Shown: in pieces, positions 16,800-24,336 of the stretch
How positions within the stretch are numbered: the first letter of the stretch is position 1
Layout: the number at the start of each line of letters is the position of its first letter
NCBI GenBank assembly: GCA_937892865.1
Contig: CALBJG010000013.1
Coordinates: 1 to 27,966, forward strand
Origin: an uncultured Clostridia bacterium
GTDB lineage: Bacteria; Bacillota; Clostridia; Oscillospirales; Oscillospiraceae
Length of the DNA: 27,966 nt
Direction of reading: 5' to 3'
Made by a program: the position numbers and the translations under genes
The notes under the pieces: model-generated
The model's input: only the letters and a program-made list of their open reading frames with translations
Told to the model about the DNA's origin: nothing
Databases searched by the model: none

Positions 16800-17906
16800 T
16801 TAGCATCTGTTCAAAGCGGTGGAAATGGCTGCCTTGGGGTCTTGGGAAAGGGCGGTCACCAGAGTGGTGATGTGCTGATATAAGGTATCACCCGGTTGCA
16901 AACCGCAAACATCTTTTAAAATGCCGGCAATGCCCTTTTCTTTCTGCATACCGGTCCAAACGGCGTCTGCGCTGTCTTGATACAAAAGCGCCGCGGCGGC
17001 GGTCAGTTCCAGAACGGACGCATCTTCCCCTTGCGCCTGCAAAAGGGCGGCAGCACCGATGATCCGCTCGCCTGCGCCCAGTTTCCGGTGAGGCTCCCGG
17101 GCGTTTCTCGCCACGGTATCCACAATGGTGCGGTCGCAGAATTTTTTCTTGGACAATGCGGCAAACTCCGTCTGATCCTGCATATCATAGCCAAACCGGC
17201 GGCACATAGCCCGGTTGGTGGATGCGTAGTTTTTATCCAGCAAAGATAAAATGGCAGGGTCATTGGCGGCGGCGCCGTAATCGGTGTAACCGAGCAGCGC
17301 GCCCACATAGGCGATAACGCAACTGGCGGCGTTGTAGGTATAGAGTTTCCGGGTGAGAAAATCGGAGAAATTCCCGATGGCTCTGACCGATGCTACCTCC
17401 GGCACATAGCCTTCCAAAAGGTCGGCATCGCACTGGAGATAGGGGTAGTTTTCGGAGTTGATGTGAATGCCCTCGTCTTCAATGGTGGTGCAGAAAACGG
17501 TGGCTTCGCTCACGGCAACGGTCTTGCCGATGATAGTTTCCCGGAGGGTCTTGGAGGGGTGGGAGGCATTTTCGCAGGTGATGATGTGGACTTTCTTGCC
17601 GGCAGGCAGGCGGGCTGTCAGTTCTGCGCCCACATCTTTTAAGTTCTGTCCGCATACGGATACGAAGATCAGTTCTGCATCGGAAAGGTCGGCATTTTCC
17701 CAAGTGCAGGCGGTATAATTGTTAACGGTCACCGGCACCCGGCTGCCACCGAAGAAAGAAACACGGAATGCCTTTTCCCGGTTCAGCCGGTCTACCAGTT
17801 CTGCATTTTTATCTACAAACAGAATTTCTTTTCCCGCTTCGGCAAGCAGACGGCCGATAAAACCTCTGCCGGTCTTGCCGGCGCCGATCACAACGATCTT
17901 GCTCAT
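16800..17906 (-). CDS. MtlD-like dehydrogenase, second copy
   Basis: This 368-residue protein belongs to the mannitol-1-phosphate 5-dehydrogenase / long-chain polyol dehydrogenase family. It has the N-terminal dinucleotide motif G-A-G-K-T-G-R-G-F (8-16), an I-T-C-E-N block (109-113) and the C-terminal helical domain. The family active-site motif K-x4-N-x2-H reads K-L-Y-T-Y-N-A-A-S, so Lys187 and Asn192 are kept but the histidine is Ser195. The ATG at 17906 overlaps the stop of the preceding gene as ATGA, which suggests translational coupling; a GTG at 17915 is less likely. The length equals MtlD rather than the longer uronate reductases. It may oxidise or reduce a sugar-alcohol phosphate or related compound with NAD(H). 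Its substrate may differ from mannitol 1-phosphate because of the missing His. Confidence 0.88.
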   Translation of the reverse strand: MSKIVVIGAGKTGRGFIGRLLAEAGKEILFVDKNAELVDRLNREKAFRVSFFGGSRVPVTVNNYTACTWENADLSDAELIFVSVCGQNLKDVGAELTARLPAGKKVHIITCENASHPSKTLRETIIGKTVAVSEATVFCTTIEDEGIHINSENYPYLQCDADLLEGYVPEVASVRAIGNFSDFLTRKLYTYNAASCVIAYVGALLGYTDYGAAANDPAILSLLDKNYASTNRAMCRRFGYDMQDQTEFAALSKKKFCDRTIVDTVARNAREPHRKLGAGERIIGAAALLQAQGEDASVLELTAAAALLYQDSADAVWTGMQKEKGIAGILKDVCGLQPGDTLYQHITTLVTALSQDPKAAISTALNRC

Positions 17907-19078
17907 TTTACCCACCCCCAGCTTTTGATCAGGTCAACTTTCTCCAAAATCAGTTTGGCAAGGTCGCCGTCCGGGTCTAACTTGCAGACATTTTCAATGA
18001 TATAGGGAATGCCTTTTTCTTCCCGGAGGGTCTTCAGTTGCACCGCAAATTCATCGGTGGGCTCTTCATAGTGGATGGCGCAGGCGATGGCGATGGCAAG
18101 GCTTTCCGGGATCACGCCGTATTCCATACACAGCCGGGCAGAGCCGACCAGCCGGTCATCGGGGCCTAACTTCCGCATCGGATCCCGGGCGTTGCGCTCA
18201 ATGTAGTCCACAATATTCCGGTCCCGGAGTTTGTTATAGGAGGTGCGGGTGAATGCCCACTGCTCGTCAAAGGGGAAATTGTGCTTTTTGGAAAGAGCAG
18301 TGGCAGTTTCTTTATAAACGCCGTCCAAAATGTCCAGGATCCGCTGATCGTGGGCGGCATCGGCGATGTACTTGTAGCCCAAGATCGCCCCCACAAAAGA
18401 GGTGGTGCCGTTGGCGGCGTTGTAAGTATAGAATTTCCGCTCCAAAAAGCCAGTAAATTCATAGATCGGCTCCAGGCAGATCATTCCCTCGGGCATAGGG
18501 GCTTTCAGCCGGGAGGCATCAAAGGGGAATTTCCAGAAGTCCTGCACATTCACGATCAAAGGATCTTTTTCCAGCAGGTCGGGAGTGGATTCGATGGCAG
18601 AGCGCATGATCACAGCCTCGGTGATGCCCACATTTTCTTCAAAGAAAGATTTGTATTGGGGATCAATGGCGGCGGCGATGCCGTCTTTGAGGATATCCGC
18701 AGGCTTTTTCCAGTTTTCGCAGGTGATCATATTCAGCGGCTTGGGGTTTACCTGCGCCCGCAGTTCCACACCGGCGGTGAGGAAGGGGACGATCTCCATC
18801 AGATTTTTGCCGCCTACGGAGTCAAAAATGCAATCTGCCTGGGCAATGGCCTGGGCGATCTCCTCTTTTTGGGAGAATTTCAGCGCCCGGGCATTCTTGA
18901 CAACGGTGTTTTTACTGCTGTCGCCTAAAATATTTACCGTGTACTGACCACGGCTGTTGATCAGGTCACACAGGGCGTCCACTTTTTCCACGAAAACGAA
19001 ATCGATATTGCTTAAGTAAAGCAGGTGACCCACAAAACCCCGGGCGATCTTACCTGCGCCGAAAATAACACAACTCAT
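17903..19078 (-). CDS. MtlD-like dehydrogenase, first copy
   Basis: This 391-residue paralogue of the next gene shares the fold order: G-A-G-K-I-A-R-G-F (7-15), I-T-C-E-N (118-122) and R-K-F-Y-T-Y-N-A-A-N. In the last motif Lys215 and Asn220 are conserved, but the family histidine is Asn223. AAAGGAGA lies ahead of the ATG, and the gap to the kinase gene is three bases. The two proteins are clearly diverged, so this is an old tandem duplication or two distinct recruits, not a recent copy. They could act on different steps of one pathway or form a mixed dimer; the sequence cannot tell. NAD(H) use on a polyol, sugar phosphate or sugar acid is expected from the family. Confidence 0.88.
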   Translation of the reverse strand: MSCVIFGAGKIARGFVGHLLYLSNIDFVFVEKVDALCDLINSRGQYTVNILGDSSKNTVVKNARALKFSQKEEIAQAIAQADCIFDSVGGKNLMEIVPFLTAGVELRAQVNPKPLNMITCENWKKPADILKDGIAAAIDPQYKSFFEENVGITEAVIMRSAIESTPDLLEKDPLIVNVQDFWKFPFDASRLKAPMPEGMICLEPIYEFTGFLERKFYTYNAANGTTSFVGAILGYKYIADAAHDQRILDILDGVYKETATALSKKHNFPFDEQWAFTRTSYNKLRDRNIVDYIERNARDPMRKLGPDDRLVGSARLCMEYGVIPESLAIAIACAIHYEEPTDEFAVQLKTLREEKGIPYIIENVCKLDPDGDLAKLILEKVDLIKSWGWVK

Positions 19079-19081
19079 AAT

Positions 19082-20455
19082 TTATATCTCCTTTAATTCC
19101 TGGAAGGATCGTTTTAATGCGCCGTAAAGATTTGCGTAAAGGGCAAACCGTTTCTGCAGGCGTTTGCTTAATGCTCTGTCCGGCTGGGCGACAGTTTCAT
19201 ATGTCACCAGCGATCTTGCGGCGGAAATGGAAGAAAATTCTCCCGCGCCGACCATAGCGATCATTGCTGCGCCCATAGCGGAGGCGTCGTTTTCTTCTGC
19301 GTGTAAAACCGGGCGGTCAAACAGCGCCGCTTTCAGTTTTGCCATCAAAAGATTTCCTGCAGAGCCGCCGCCGGTGATCATCGGTACGCCCGGTTTCAGC
19401 GGCAGACCGCAACCGATATGGTAAAGGCTGAACACCACGCCTTCCAATACGGCGTATGCCATTTCCCGGCGTGTGGCGTTTGGGCGGATGCCGAAGAATA
19501 CCCCCCGGGCATCCGGGTCATAGATGGGCGCCCGCTCGCCGTTTAAGTAGGGCAGGAAGATGGGCGGATCATTTTCTAAGATATCCGTATCCAAACCGTC
19601 AATGCCGAAATTTTCTATGGCGAAATCACAACTGGCGCCGCTGGATTTTGTGCCGCCGTAAGTGGCGCAGCCGTTGAAATAAGGACCACTGACGAATGCG
19701 CCTGCAAAGGGCGTTTCGGTGATAACACCCAAATGGGCGCTGGTGCCGGACAGTTCGAAAATGCTGTCTGTCTCCCACACGCCCAAGCCGAAAAGACCGG
19801 CGAAAAAGTCGTTACAGCCCACATACACCGGTGCGCCGGCAGGCAGGCCGTAGAGAGAGGCGGCTTCTTCAGTAATAACGCCTGCGCTGTCTGTGGGTTT
19901 TGCCAAAGGGGGCAGGATCATACGGATGCCCAAACGATCCATAAGATCATTGGCATAAGAAACCTTTTCCGGGTGGCACAGACCACGCCAACTGAAGATA
20001 TCGGAAACGGCGTTTCCGGTCAGTTCTTTTATAAGCAGTTCCTTGGGCATATATACGGCGTTTGCTTTGGGGAAATGTTTTTGGATGTAAAGCAACCGGG
20101 GCAGTGGGTAGGAGATGAGATCCGGGTGATCCATACCCAAAGATGCCAAAAATGTTTCCCGGCTGACAGCGGTTTTCACAAGGGGCAGTTCTTCACTGCC
20201 TGCGGCAGATTCCCAACCGACTTGCTCCCCGGTGTCCGTCAGATAAGTGCCTACCTGGGAAGAAAGGGCAATACCACCCAAATCTGTCAGGGGGTCTTCC
20301 TTTTTCAGCAGGGCAACGGCATTTTTCAGCGCCGCCAGCCAACCGGCAGGATCGGCGGTTTCATAGGCGCATTTTGCCCGCAGGCGGATACCCTCGGGGG
20401 ACACAAGGAGCAGTTTGATGCCGGATGTGCCTAAATCAATTCCTAAATATTTCAT
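19082..20455 (-). CDS. FGGY-family carbohydrate kinase (xylulokinase-like)
   Basis: This cytoplasmic kinase (457 residues from this start) phosphorylates a sugar or sugar derivative with ATP. It shows the N-terminal phosphate motif D-L-G-T-S-G-I-K (6-13), the G-x-N-D block with the likely catalytic base Asp216, and G-T-S-A-H-L-G at about 237-243. The family blocks Y-L-N-G-E-R-A-P-I-Y-D-P and T-G-G-G-S-A-G-N also match. Length fits the family (about 450-520). The ATG at 20455 comes one base after the alcohol dehydrogenase stop codon; an ATG at 20464 would overlap that gene. Neither has a good ribosome binding site, so coupling to the upstream gene is likely. It resembles XylB most, but FGGY substrate cannot be read from these motifs alone. 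Confidence 0.9.
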   Translation of the reverse strand: MKYLGIDLGTSGIKLLLVSPEGIRLRAKCAYETADPAGWLAALKNAVALLKKEDPLTDLGGIALSSQVGTYLTDTGEQVGWESAAGSEELPLVKTAVSRETFLASLGMDHPDLISYPLPRLLYIQKHFPKANAVYMPKELLIKELTGNAVSDIFSWRGLCHPEKVSYANDLMDRLGIRMILPPLAKPTDSAGVITEEAASLYGLPAGAPVYVGCNDFFAGLFGLGVWETDSIFELSGTSAHLGVITETPFAGAFVSGPYFNGCATYGGTKSSGASCDFAIENFGIDGLDTDILENDPPIFLPYLNGERAPIYDPDARGVFFGIRPNATRREMAYAVLEGVVFSLYHIGCGLPLKPGVPMITGGGSAGNLLMAKLKAALFDRPVLHAEENDASAMGAAMIAMVGAGEFSSISAARSLVTYETVAQPDRALSKRLQKRFALYANLYGALKRSFQELKEI

Positions 20456-20456
20456 A

Positions 20457-21473
20457 TCATTCATTCACAAAAATGGCTTTCACAAAGCCTGCGGGGCGCT
20501 TCCGCGCCAAGTCGAAACCCTTTTGGAAATCGTCAAGGGAAAGGGTCTGGCTGACAAACAGTTCCATAGGGATCTTCTGACTGTCCATTAACGCAATGGC
20601 TTTTTTGTGCTGATTCCAGTTGTTACCTGCGCCGATGAGCCGGAGATTGTTTACATGGATATCATCGATGCGGATGGACATGGTCTTGCCCCGTCCGTAA
20701 CCGGCAAGCATCACCGTACCGCCTTTTTTGCAGAGTTTCAAACTGGCAGTGATACACTCTTCAATGCCGGTGGCTTCGATAATATAGTCGGTACCCTCCG
20801 GGTGGAGGGTCTGCATTTGGGTAAATACATCCTGCTCCCGGGTGGCGATCACATAGTCAGCGCCCAGTTGCTTGGCAATTTCCAGCCGGTCCCGGGAGGT
20901 GGCAACCACCACGATATCCCGCATACCCATCGCCTTGGCGACAACCAAAGAGCAAAGCCCGATGGAGCCTGCGCCGAAGATCATACAGGTTTTGCCGAAT
21001 TTGGGCTCTGCTTTTTCCCACACACCCAACGCAACGCCCATAGGTTCTGCCAGGGCGGCGTGGGTAAAGGGGAGAGAATCGGGCAACTTAACAAGACCGT
21101 ATACCGGTACATCGATAAATTCTGCGTAGGCGCCGGGCTGTTTAAAACCGATCTCTTCAAATTCTTTGCAGTAGCGCCAATTACCGCTTCTGCAGGCTTC
21201 GCACACGCCGCACACCACATCGTTGGAGCCGGTGACCCGCTTGCCGATCCAGTGGGCGTGGGCGGGGTTTTCCACCTCGCTGACAATGCCTGCCCATTCG
21301 TGACCGGGGATCAGAGGATAATTGGCGGGGATATTGCCGTCCAGCACCTCTAAATCCGTGGCGCAGATGGCGGCGGCTTTTACCCGGATCCGGGCAAAAT
21401 CTTTCTTCAGTTTCGGTAACTCCCGGGTGTCCAGACGGACATTGCCGGGAGATTCAATTACAACACACTTCAT
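20457..21473 (-). CDS. Zinc-dependent alcohol dehydrogenase (MDR, sorbitol/threonine type)
   Basis: This 338-residue medium-chain dehydrogenase oxidises a polyol, sugar or amino alcohol with NAD(P). Catalytic zinc ligands are Cys37, His58 and Glu59 (G-H-E-W), with Glu143 in A-E-P. The structural zinc cysteines 88, 91, 94 and 102 (C-x2-C-x2-C-x7-C) are complete. The cofactor motif G-A-G-S-I-G is at 167-172. The start at 21473 has AAGGAG upstream; the frame to 21500 overlaps the previous gene. It sits four bases after the UlaG-like gene and abuts the kinase gene. Together with the kinase and MtlD-like enzymes it suggests a polyol or rare-sugar route. Inositol-type or galactitol-type substrates are possible. 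Confidence 0.92.
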   Translation of the reverse strand: MKCVVIESPGNVRLDTRELPKLKKDFARIRVKAAAICATDLEVLDGNIPANYPLIPGHEWAGIVSEVENPAHAHWIGKRVTGSNDVVCGVCEACRSGNWRYCKEFEEIGFKQPGAYAEFIDVPVYGLVKLPDSLPFTHAALAEPMGVALGVWEKAEPKFGKTCMIFGAGSIGLCSLVVAKAMGMRDIVVVATSRDRLEIAKQLGADYVIATREQDVFTQMQTLHPEGTDYIIEATGIEECITASLKLCKKGGTVMLAGYGRGKTMSIRIDDIHVNNLRLIGAGNNWNQHKKAIALMDSQKIPMELFVSQTLSLDDFQKGFDLARKRPAGFVKAIFVNE

Positions 21474-21477
21474 AGTG

Positions 21478-22302
21478 TTACTCCTTAATGTACAATTCAC
21501 CGGGGGCGAAGATATGGTATTTACGGAAGGGGTCTAAAGTTTCCACCGCATCTACAAAATGGGAAGGTCTGACCCGATTCACATCATAAAGATCGTGATG
21601 CATCGGAACAAGCATATCCGCGCCGATGGCTTTGGCAAGGAGCACAGCCTCTTCGCAGTTAAAGTTGCCGATGATATCGTTTTGATTGCGGAAATAATCT
21701 CTGCCATTGATGGGCAGGAATGCCACATCCACCCGGTAGGGGATCAGGATCTCTATGAGACCGTCATACATACACATATCCCCTGCGTGGAAGAACGTCT
21801 TGCCTTGGGTACGGATGATGTAACCAACGGCGCTGTAAAGTCCCTGCTCATTGGGGGCAAGGGTCTCGTGGGCAGAGGGAATGGGAATGATCTCAAAATC
21901 TGCAACGGAGATCTTCTCAAATGCCACAGCGGGAATGATGTTCTCCTCTTTTACACCGGCGGCGGTGAGCACAGCCGTTTCCGGCGCAGGGATCACAAAT
22001 TTTGTGTGGGGATTTTTGGCCAAAACAGAAAGGGTGTCCGGATCTGCGTGGTCAAAATGGGCGTGGGTACACAGCACCACATCCAAAAAGTCCAGTTCAT
22101 CCGCATTTACCGGCGCATCGTACAGCCGCCGCCAGGTGACATACTGACAGCAGTTCCGGTCCACATAGTCGCTTAAATAAAGGTCTGTTGCCAGAAATTT
22201 TCCGTTGCAGGAAAAGAGAAAACCCTCTTGCCCCAGGTAACGGATGCCCACTTGCGTATTTGCCAAGGGGCGGGCAGTTATTTGATCTTTTGTCAGTTTC
22301 AT
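21478..22302 (-). CDS. UlaG-like metallo-beta-lactamase-fold hydrolase
   Basis: This 274-residue cytoplasmic metal hydrolase resembles L-ascorbate-6-phosphate lactonase (UlaG). The metal motif T-H-A-H-F-D-H gives His80, His82, Asp84 and His85. Further ligands are likely His145 (P-S-A-H-E), Asp175 (H-A-G-D) and His235 (P-M-H-H-D), the last being typical of the UlaG branch rather than true beta-lactamases. The family opens lactones of sugar acids or cleaves phosphoesters; here a sugar lactone is the natural guess, given the dehydrogenases in the operon. The ATG overlaps the ROK stop as ATGA and has GAAGGAG upstream. A general UPF0173-type hydrolase is the main alternative. Confidence 0.88.
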   Translation of the reverse strand: MKLTKDQITARPLANTQVGIRYLGQEGFLFSCNGKFLATDLYLSDYVDRNCCQYVTWRRLYDAPVNADELDFLDVVLCTHAHFDHADPDTLSVLAKNPHTKFVIPAPETAVLTAAGVKEENIIPAVAFEKISVADFEIIPIPSAHETLAPNEQGLYSAVGYIIRTQGKTFFHAGDMCMYDGLIEILIPYRVDVAFLPINGRDYFRNQNDIIGNFNCEEAVLLAKAIGADMLVPMHHDLYDVNRVRPSHFVDAVETLDPFRKYHIFAPGELYIKE

Positions 22303-23318
22303 TTCGCAACTCCTTCTGTGTATGGGAATTTGTCCACAGCCATTTTGGCGGCGCCGTAGGCGGCATCGGTCACCGGGACAGGGGTGATCACCGCTTTTTG
22401 GGCGCTCAGGACGGTCTTTTCATAGTATTCGTTTAAAGCCGGGGAAAACCGGGGGTAGCAGGTGACCATATCACCGCAGATGAGGATCTCGTCCAATGTT
22501 AGCAGGTTACATATATTACCCAGGGCGATGCCCAGGTACATACCTGCCTGCCGGAAGGCTTCCGGGTCATCGGTGCTTTTCAGCACATCCGTGGAGACCA
22601 CATCCCGCAGCCGCTGTCCGGATTCGTTGACCACAAGGGCGGCGATCTCCAAAAGATCGTTTCGCATAAACTCGCTGCCGGTATACACCGCCGCGCCGAT
22701 GCCGTTGTCCAAACGCAGGACCATTTTTCTCTGCCGGTTATTTTCCAGCCGGTCATAGAGAACACAGTTGGGGTCGTGATCCACCGTGACGGGAACGGCA
22801 AAATGGGGACAAATATCCCGATCAAAGTCAATTAAAATATCGGAAGAAAACTGCCACTGCCGGTTGTTCCGGTCAAAAATGCCCTGCATAGCAAAACCGA
22901 TGCCCCGGATGCCTTTGTGCCGGGTCAACAGCGGCTTGATAAAATCAAGCAGGCAGGCGATCAGTTCTTCTTTAGTGCCGTAGCGGAGGGTGTCGGTATA
23001 GGCGGCAAGTTTTTTGCCGGTAAGGTCGCAGACACAGCCGGAAAGTTCTTTCCGGTTAATATCAACGCCTAAAAAGCAGATGTCAGGATTCAGGGAAAGA
23101 ACACTGGGGGTGCGCCCCTTTGCACCGGGGCGGGGGAGATCTGTTTCTGCCAAAATATTCTGATTCAGAAGCATCAGGGAAAGTTCCGAAATACAGCCCC
23201 AACTTAAAGAAAGAGCGTCGGCGATCTGCCGCCGGCTTTGGGGGCCATAGACGCGCAGATGCTGCAAAATGGCGGCAATATTATCCCGCCGTTCCAGATG
23301 CTGTTTTTCACTGGGCAT
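22299..23318 (-). CDS. ROK-family transcriptional regulator
   Basis: This 339-residue protein has an N-terminal winged helix (about 12-55, R-R-Q-I-A-D-A-L-S-L-S-W-G) followed by a ROK sugar-kinase-like domain (G-V-D-I-N at 84-88, D-N-G-I-G at 204-208). The catalytic-type Asp is kept in H-D-P-N (181-184). The conserved zinc cluster of ROK proteins (G-H and the C-x-C-G-x2-G-C motif) is missing: after G-I-G the chain reads L-L-E-I-A-A-L-V-V-N-E. The protein is therefore a sensor rather than a kinase. The ATG at 23318 has AAGGAT upstream; the TTG at 23321 is not needed. As first gene of the operon it probably represses its own transcription through the dyad at 23339-23353 until a sugar ligand binds. 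Confidence 0.92.
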   Translation of the reverse strand: MPSEKQHLERRDNIAAILQHLRVYGPQSRRQIADALSLSWGCISELSLMLLNQNILAETDLPRPGAKGRTPSVLSLNPDICFLGVDINRKELSGCVCDLTGKKLAAYTDTLRYGTKEELIACLLDFIKPLLTRHKGIRGIGFAMQGIFDRNNRQWQFSSDILIDFDRDICPHFAVPVTVDHDPNCVLYDRLENNRQRKMVLRLDNGIGAAVYTGSEFMRNDLLEIAALVVNESGQRLRDVVSTDVLKSTDDPEAFRQAGMYLGIALGNICNLLTLDEILICGDMVTCYPRFSPALNEYYEKTVLSAQKAVITPVPVTDAAYGAAKMAVDKFPYTEGVAK

Positions 23319-23338
23319 CAAGTATCACATCCTTTATT

Positions 23339-23383
23339 TATCAACCGTTGATATAATTGTAACACAGGTTTATAAAAAGTCAA
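23339..23383 (-). promoter_or_regulatory. Promoter and likely ROK operator of the seven-gene operon
   Basis: On the minus strand TTGACT (23378-23383) and TACAAT (23356-23361) are 16 bases apart. The dyad TATCAA-CCG-TTGATA (23339-23353) covers the expected transcription start, the right place for a repressor. Assignment to the ROK protein is from proximity only. Confidence 0.65.
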
Positions 23384-23386
23384 TAA

Positions 23387-23414
23387 AAAAGGAAGGGCGC
23401 GCGCCCTTCCTTTT
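23387..23414. terminator. Palindromic terminator after the 111-residue gene
   Basis: AAAAGGAAGGGCGC (23387-23400) is followed directly by its complement (23401-23414), giving a G+C-rich stem with A/T ends. On the minus strand it follows the 111-residue gene and ends in T-rich sequence. It isolates that gene from the operon promoter. Confidence 0.85.
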
Positions 23415-23748
23415 ATGCGGTCTTCAAGCCCCAGACCCGTACCCGGGCAGGACCGATCATCCGGAACCGGGTGACGGTGACAGAGCCGTCTGCTCTGGGG
23501 TAACGCAGGACCGCAGAGCCTGCGTCTATGCACTTTTCCAGCGCGCTGCGGCAGTTCTGCAAGTACATCAGTTCCTCTGCCAGCATAAACTGGAAGTGAA
23601 CTTCCTCGTTATACTCCGGGCAGGGGAGCAACTCGCAGGAGGTCAGCCGCGCCACAGAGCGGCTGATCCGGGCGGTTTTTTCGTTGGCCCGCTGCCGCAG
23701 ATCCTCACGCAGGGCCACCACAGGATATTCAATTTTTTGGTTTTTCAT
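23413..23748 (-). CDS. Hypothetical protein, 111 aa
   Basis: I do not recognise this family. The protein is small, soluble, and has no signal peptide or membrane segment. The N-terminal half is helical and basic (R-E-D-L-R-Q-R-A-N-E-K-T-A-R-I); the centre is acidic (P-E-Y-N-E-E-V-H-F) with helices to about 78. A short beta-rich end, V-T-V-T-R-F-R-M-I-G-P-A-R-V-R-V-W, closes it. Coding is supported by AAAGGTGG before the ATG, a matching promoter at 23851-23879 and the terminator after it. The leader contains a terminator-like hairpin, so expression may be conditional. Confidence 0.75.
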   Translation of the reverse strand: MKNQKIEYPVVALREDLRQRANEKTARISRSVARLTSCELLPCPEYNEEVHFQFMLAEELMYLQNCRSALEKCIDAGSAVLRYPRADGSVTVTRFRMIGPARVRVWGLKTA

Positions 23749-23766
23749 AAGTTTTTACCACCTTTC

Positions 23767-23814
23767 AAAAATAAAAATAGGCATAGTGATTGCGTAGTCA
23801 CAATCATCTATGCC
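23767..23814 (-). promoter_or_regulatory. Terminator-like hairpin in the leader of the 111-residue gene
   Basis: On the minus strand GGCATAG plus TGATTG pair with CAATCA plus CTATGCC, 13 bp with one bulged base and an eight-base loop. It is followed by TATTTTTATTTT and lies between promoter and start codon. The upstream leader has CGTAG, which can pair with CTACG in the loop. An attenuator or RNA switch is possible. Confidence 0.6.
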
Positions 23815-23850
23815 TTAAATTTTATGAAAAGTGGGGTCGCGCTACGGTGT

Positions 23851-23879
23851 ATTGTAGAGCATTTTCGCGGATTTGTCAA
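23851..23879 (-). promoter_or_regulatory. Sigma-A promoter of the 111-residue gene
   Basis: TTGACA (23874-23879) and TACAAT (23851-23856) on the minus strand are 17 bases apart. The start near 23844 gives a leader of about 95 nt. Confidence 0.8.
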
Positions 23880-23977
23880 TACAGAATATAGGAAATACAA
23901 AGACAAAATCACCCAAATCTTCAACGCAGTGGGGCAGACCCGCCTGCTGTCGGGCATTTTATTTGCAGGTTAACAGC

Positions 23978-24010
23978 AAAGAGGCTGACTCCGTAAGAGT
24001 CAGCCTCTTT
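23978..24010. terminator. Bidirectional terminator after the 61-residue gene
   Basis: AAAGAGGCTGACTC (23978-23991) and GAGTCAGCCTCTTT (23997-24010) form a perfect 14-bp stem, with TTTTT on the plus side and TCTTT on the minus side. It begins at the stop codon of the small gene. Confidence 0.9.
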
Positions 24011-24196
24011 TTAATGCATTGTGCCATTGGCAAGGCTTGCTACAAGAGAATACATCTCTTCTTCGCTGCGGACAGCGTGGGCTTTGTTCAGAATGTCTTG
24101 TTTTTCGCCTTCGGTTAAGTGGGCATAGCGGTTCATTGCGGCGGTGTTGGCAGACAGCGCCAAACCGAATCCGATTGGAACTTGGTAAAAATCCAT
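24011..24196 (-). CDS. Small conserved-type hypothetical protein, 61 aa
   Basis: A strong AAAGGAGA site stands just before the ATG and a terminator follows directly, so this short frame is very likely real. The protein starts M-D-F-Y-Q-V-P-I-G-F-G-L-A-L, followed by an amphipathic helical part with L-T-E-G-E-K-Q-D-I-L-N-K-A-H and E-E-E-M-Y-S-L-V-A-S-L. I recall similar small proteins in Clostridia, but know of no function. There is no membrane segment. Its promoter is not clear because an intergenic repeat lies immediately upstream. Confidence 0.8.
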   Translation of the reverse strand: MDFYQVPIGFGLALSANTAAMNRYAHLTEGEKQDILNKAHAVRSEEEMYSLVASLANGTMH

Positions 24197-24213
24197 ATTT
24201 TTTCTCCTTTCAT

Positions 24214-24336
24214 AAAGGCTTCTCCTCGAGGAGAAGCTGTCACCATAGGTGACTGATGAGGTGTCGTGGGTTTTCGCGTTTTACACCTCATCCGTCAGCC
24301 CTTCGGGCTGCCACCTTCCCCTCAAGGGGAAGGCTT
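24214..24336. repeat. MITE-like palindromic intergenic element (about 123 bp)
   Basis: The ends AAAGGCTTCTCCTCGAGG and AAGGGGAAGGCTT are part of a long imperfect inverted repeat; GATGAGGTGT (24254-24263) pairs with ACACCTCATC (24282-24291). Inner hairpins TCACC/GGTGA and CAGCC/GGCTG are visible. From memory, elements of this design are scattered through gut Clostridia genomes. It carries no gene and sits just upstream of the small gene's ribosome binding site, its right end touching the spoIVB relic. Confidence 0.75.

Noticed and set aside
16800..19078. Assignment of the two dehydrogenases as tagaturonate and fructuronate reductases
   Set aside because: Both proteins (368 and 391 residues) are much shorter than those enzymes and match MtlD length.
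19733..20434. Plus-strand frame of 233 residues opposite the FGGY kinase
   Set aside because: It is a shadow of a gene with clear kinase motifs and has no start signals.
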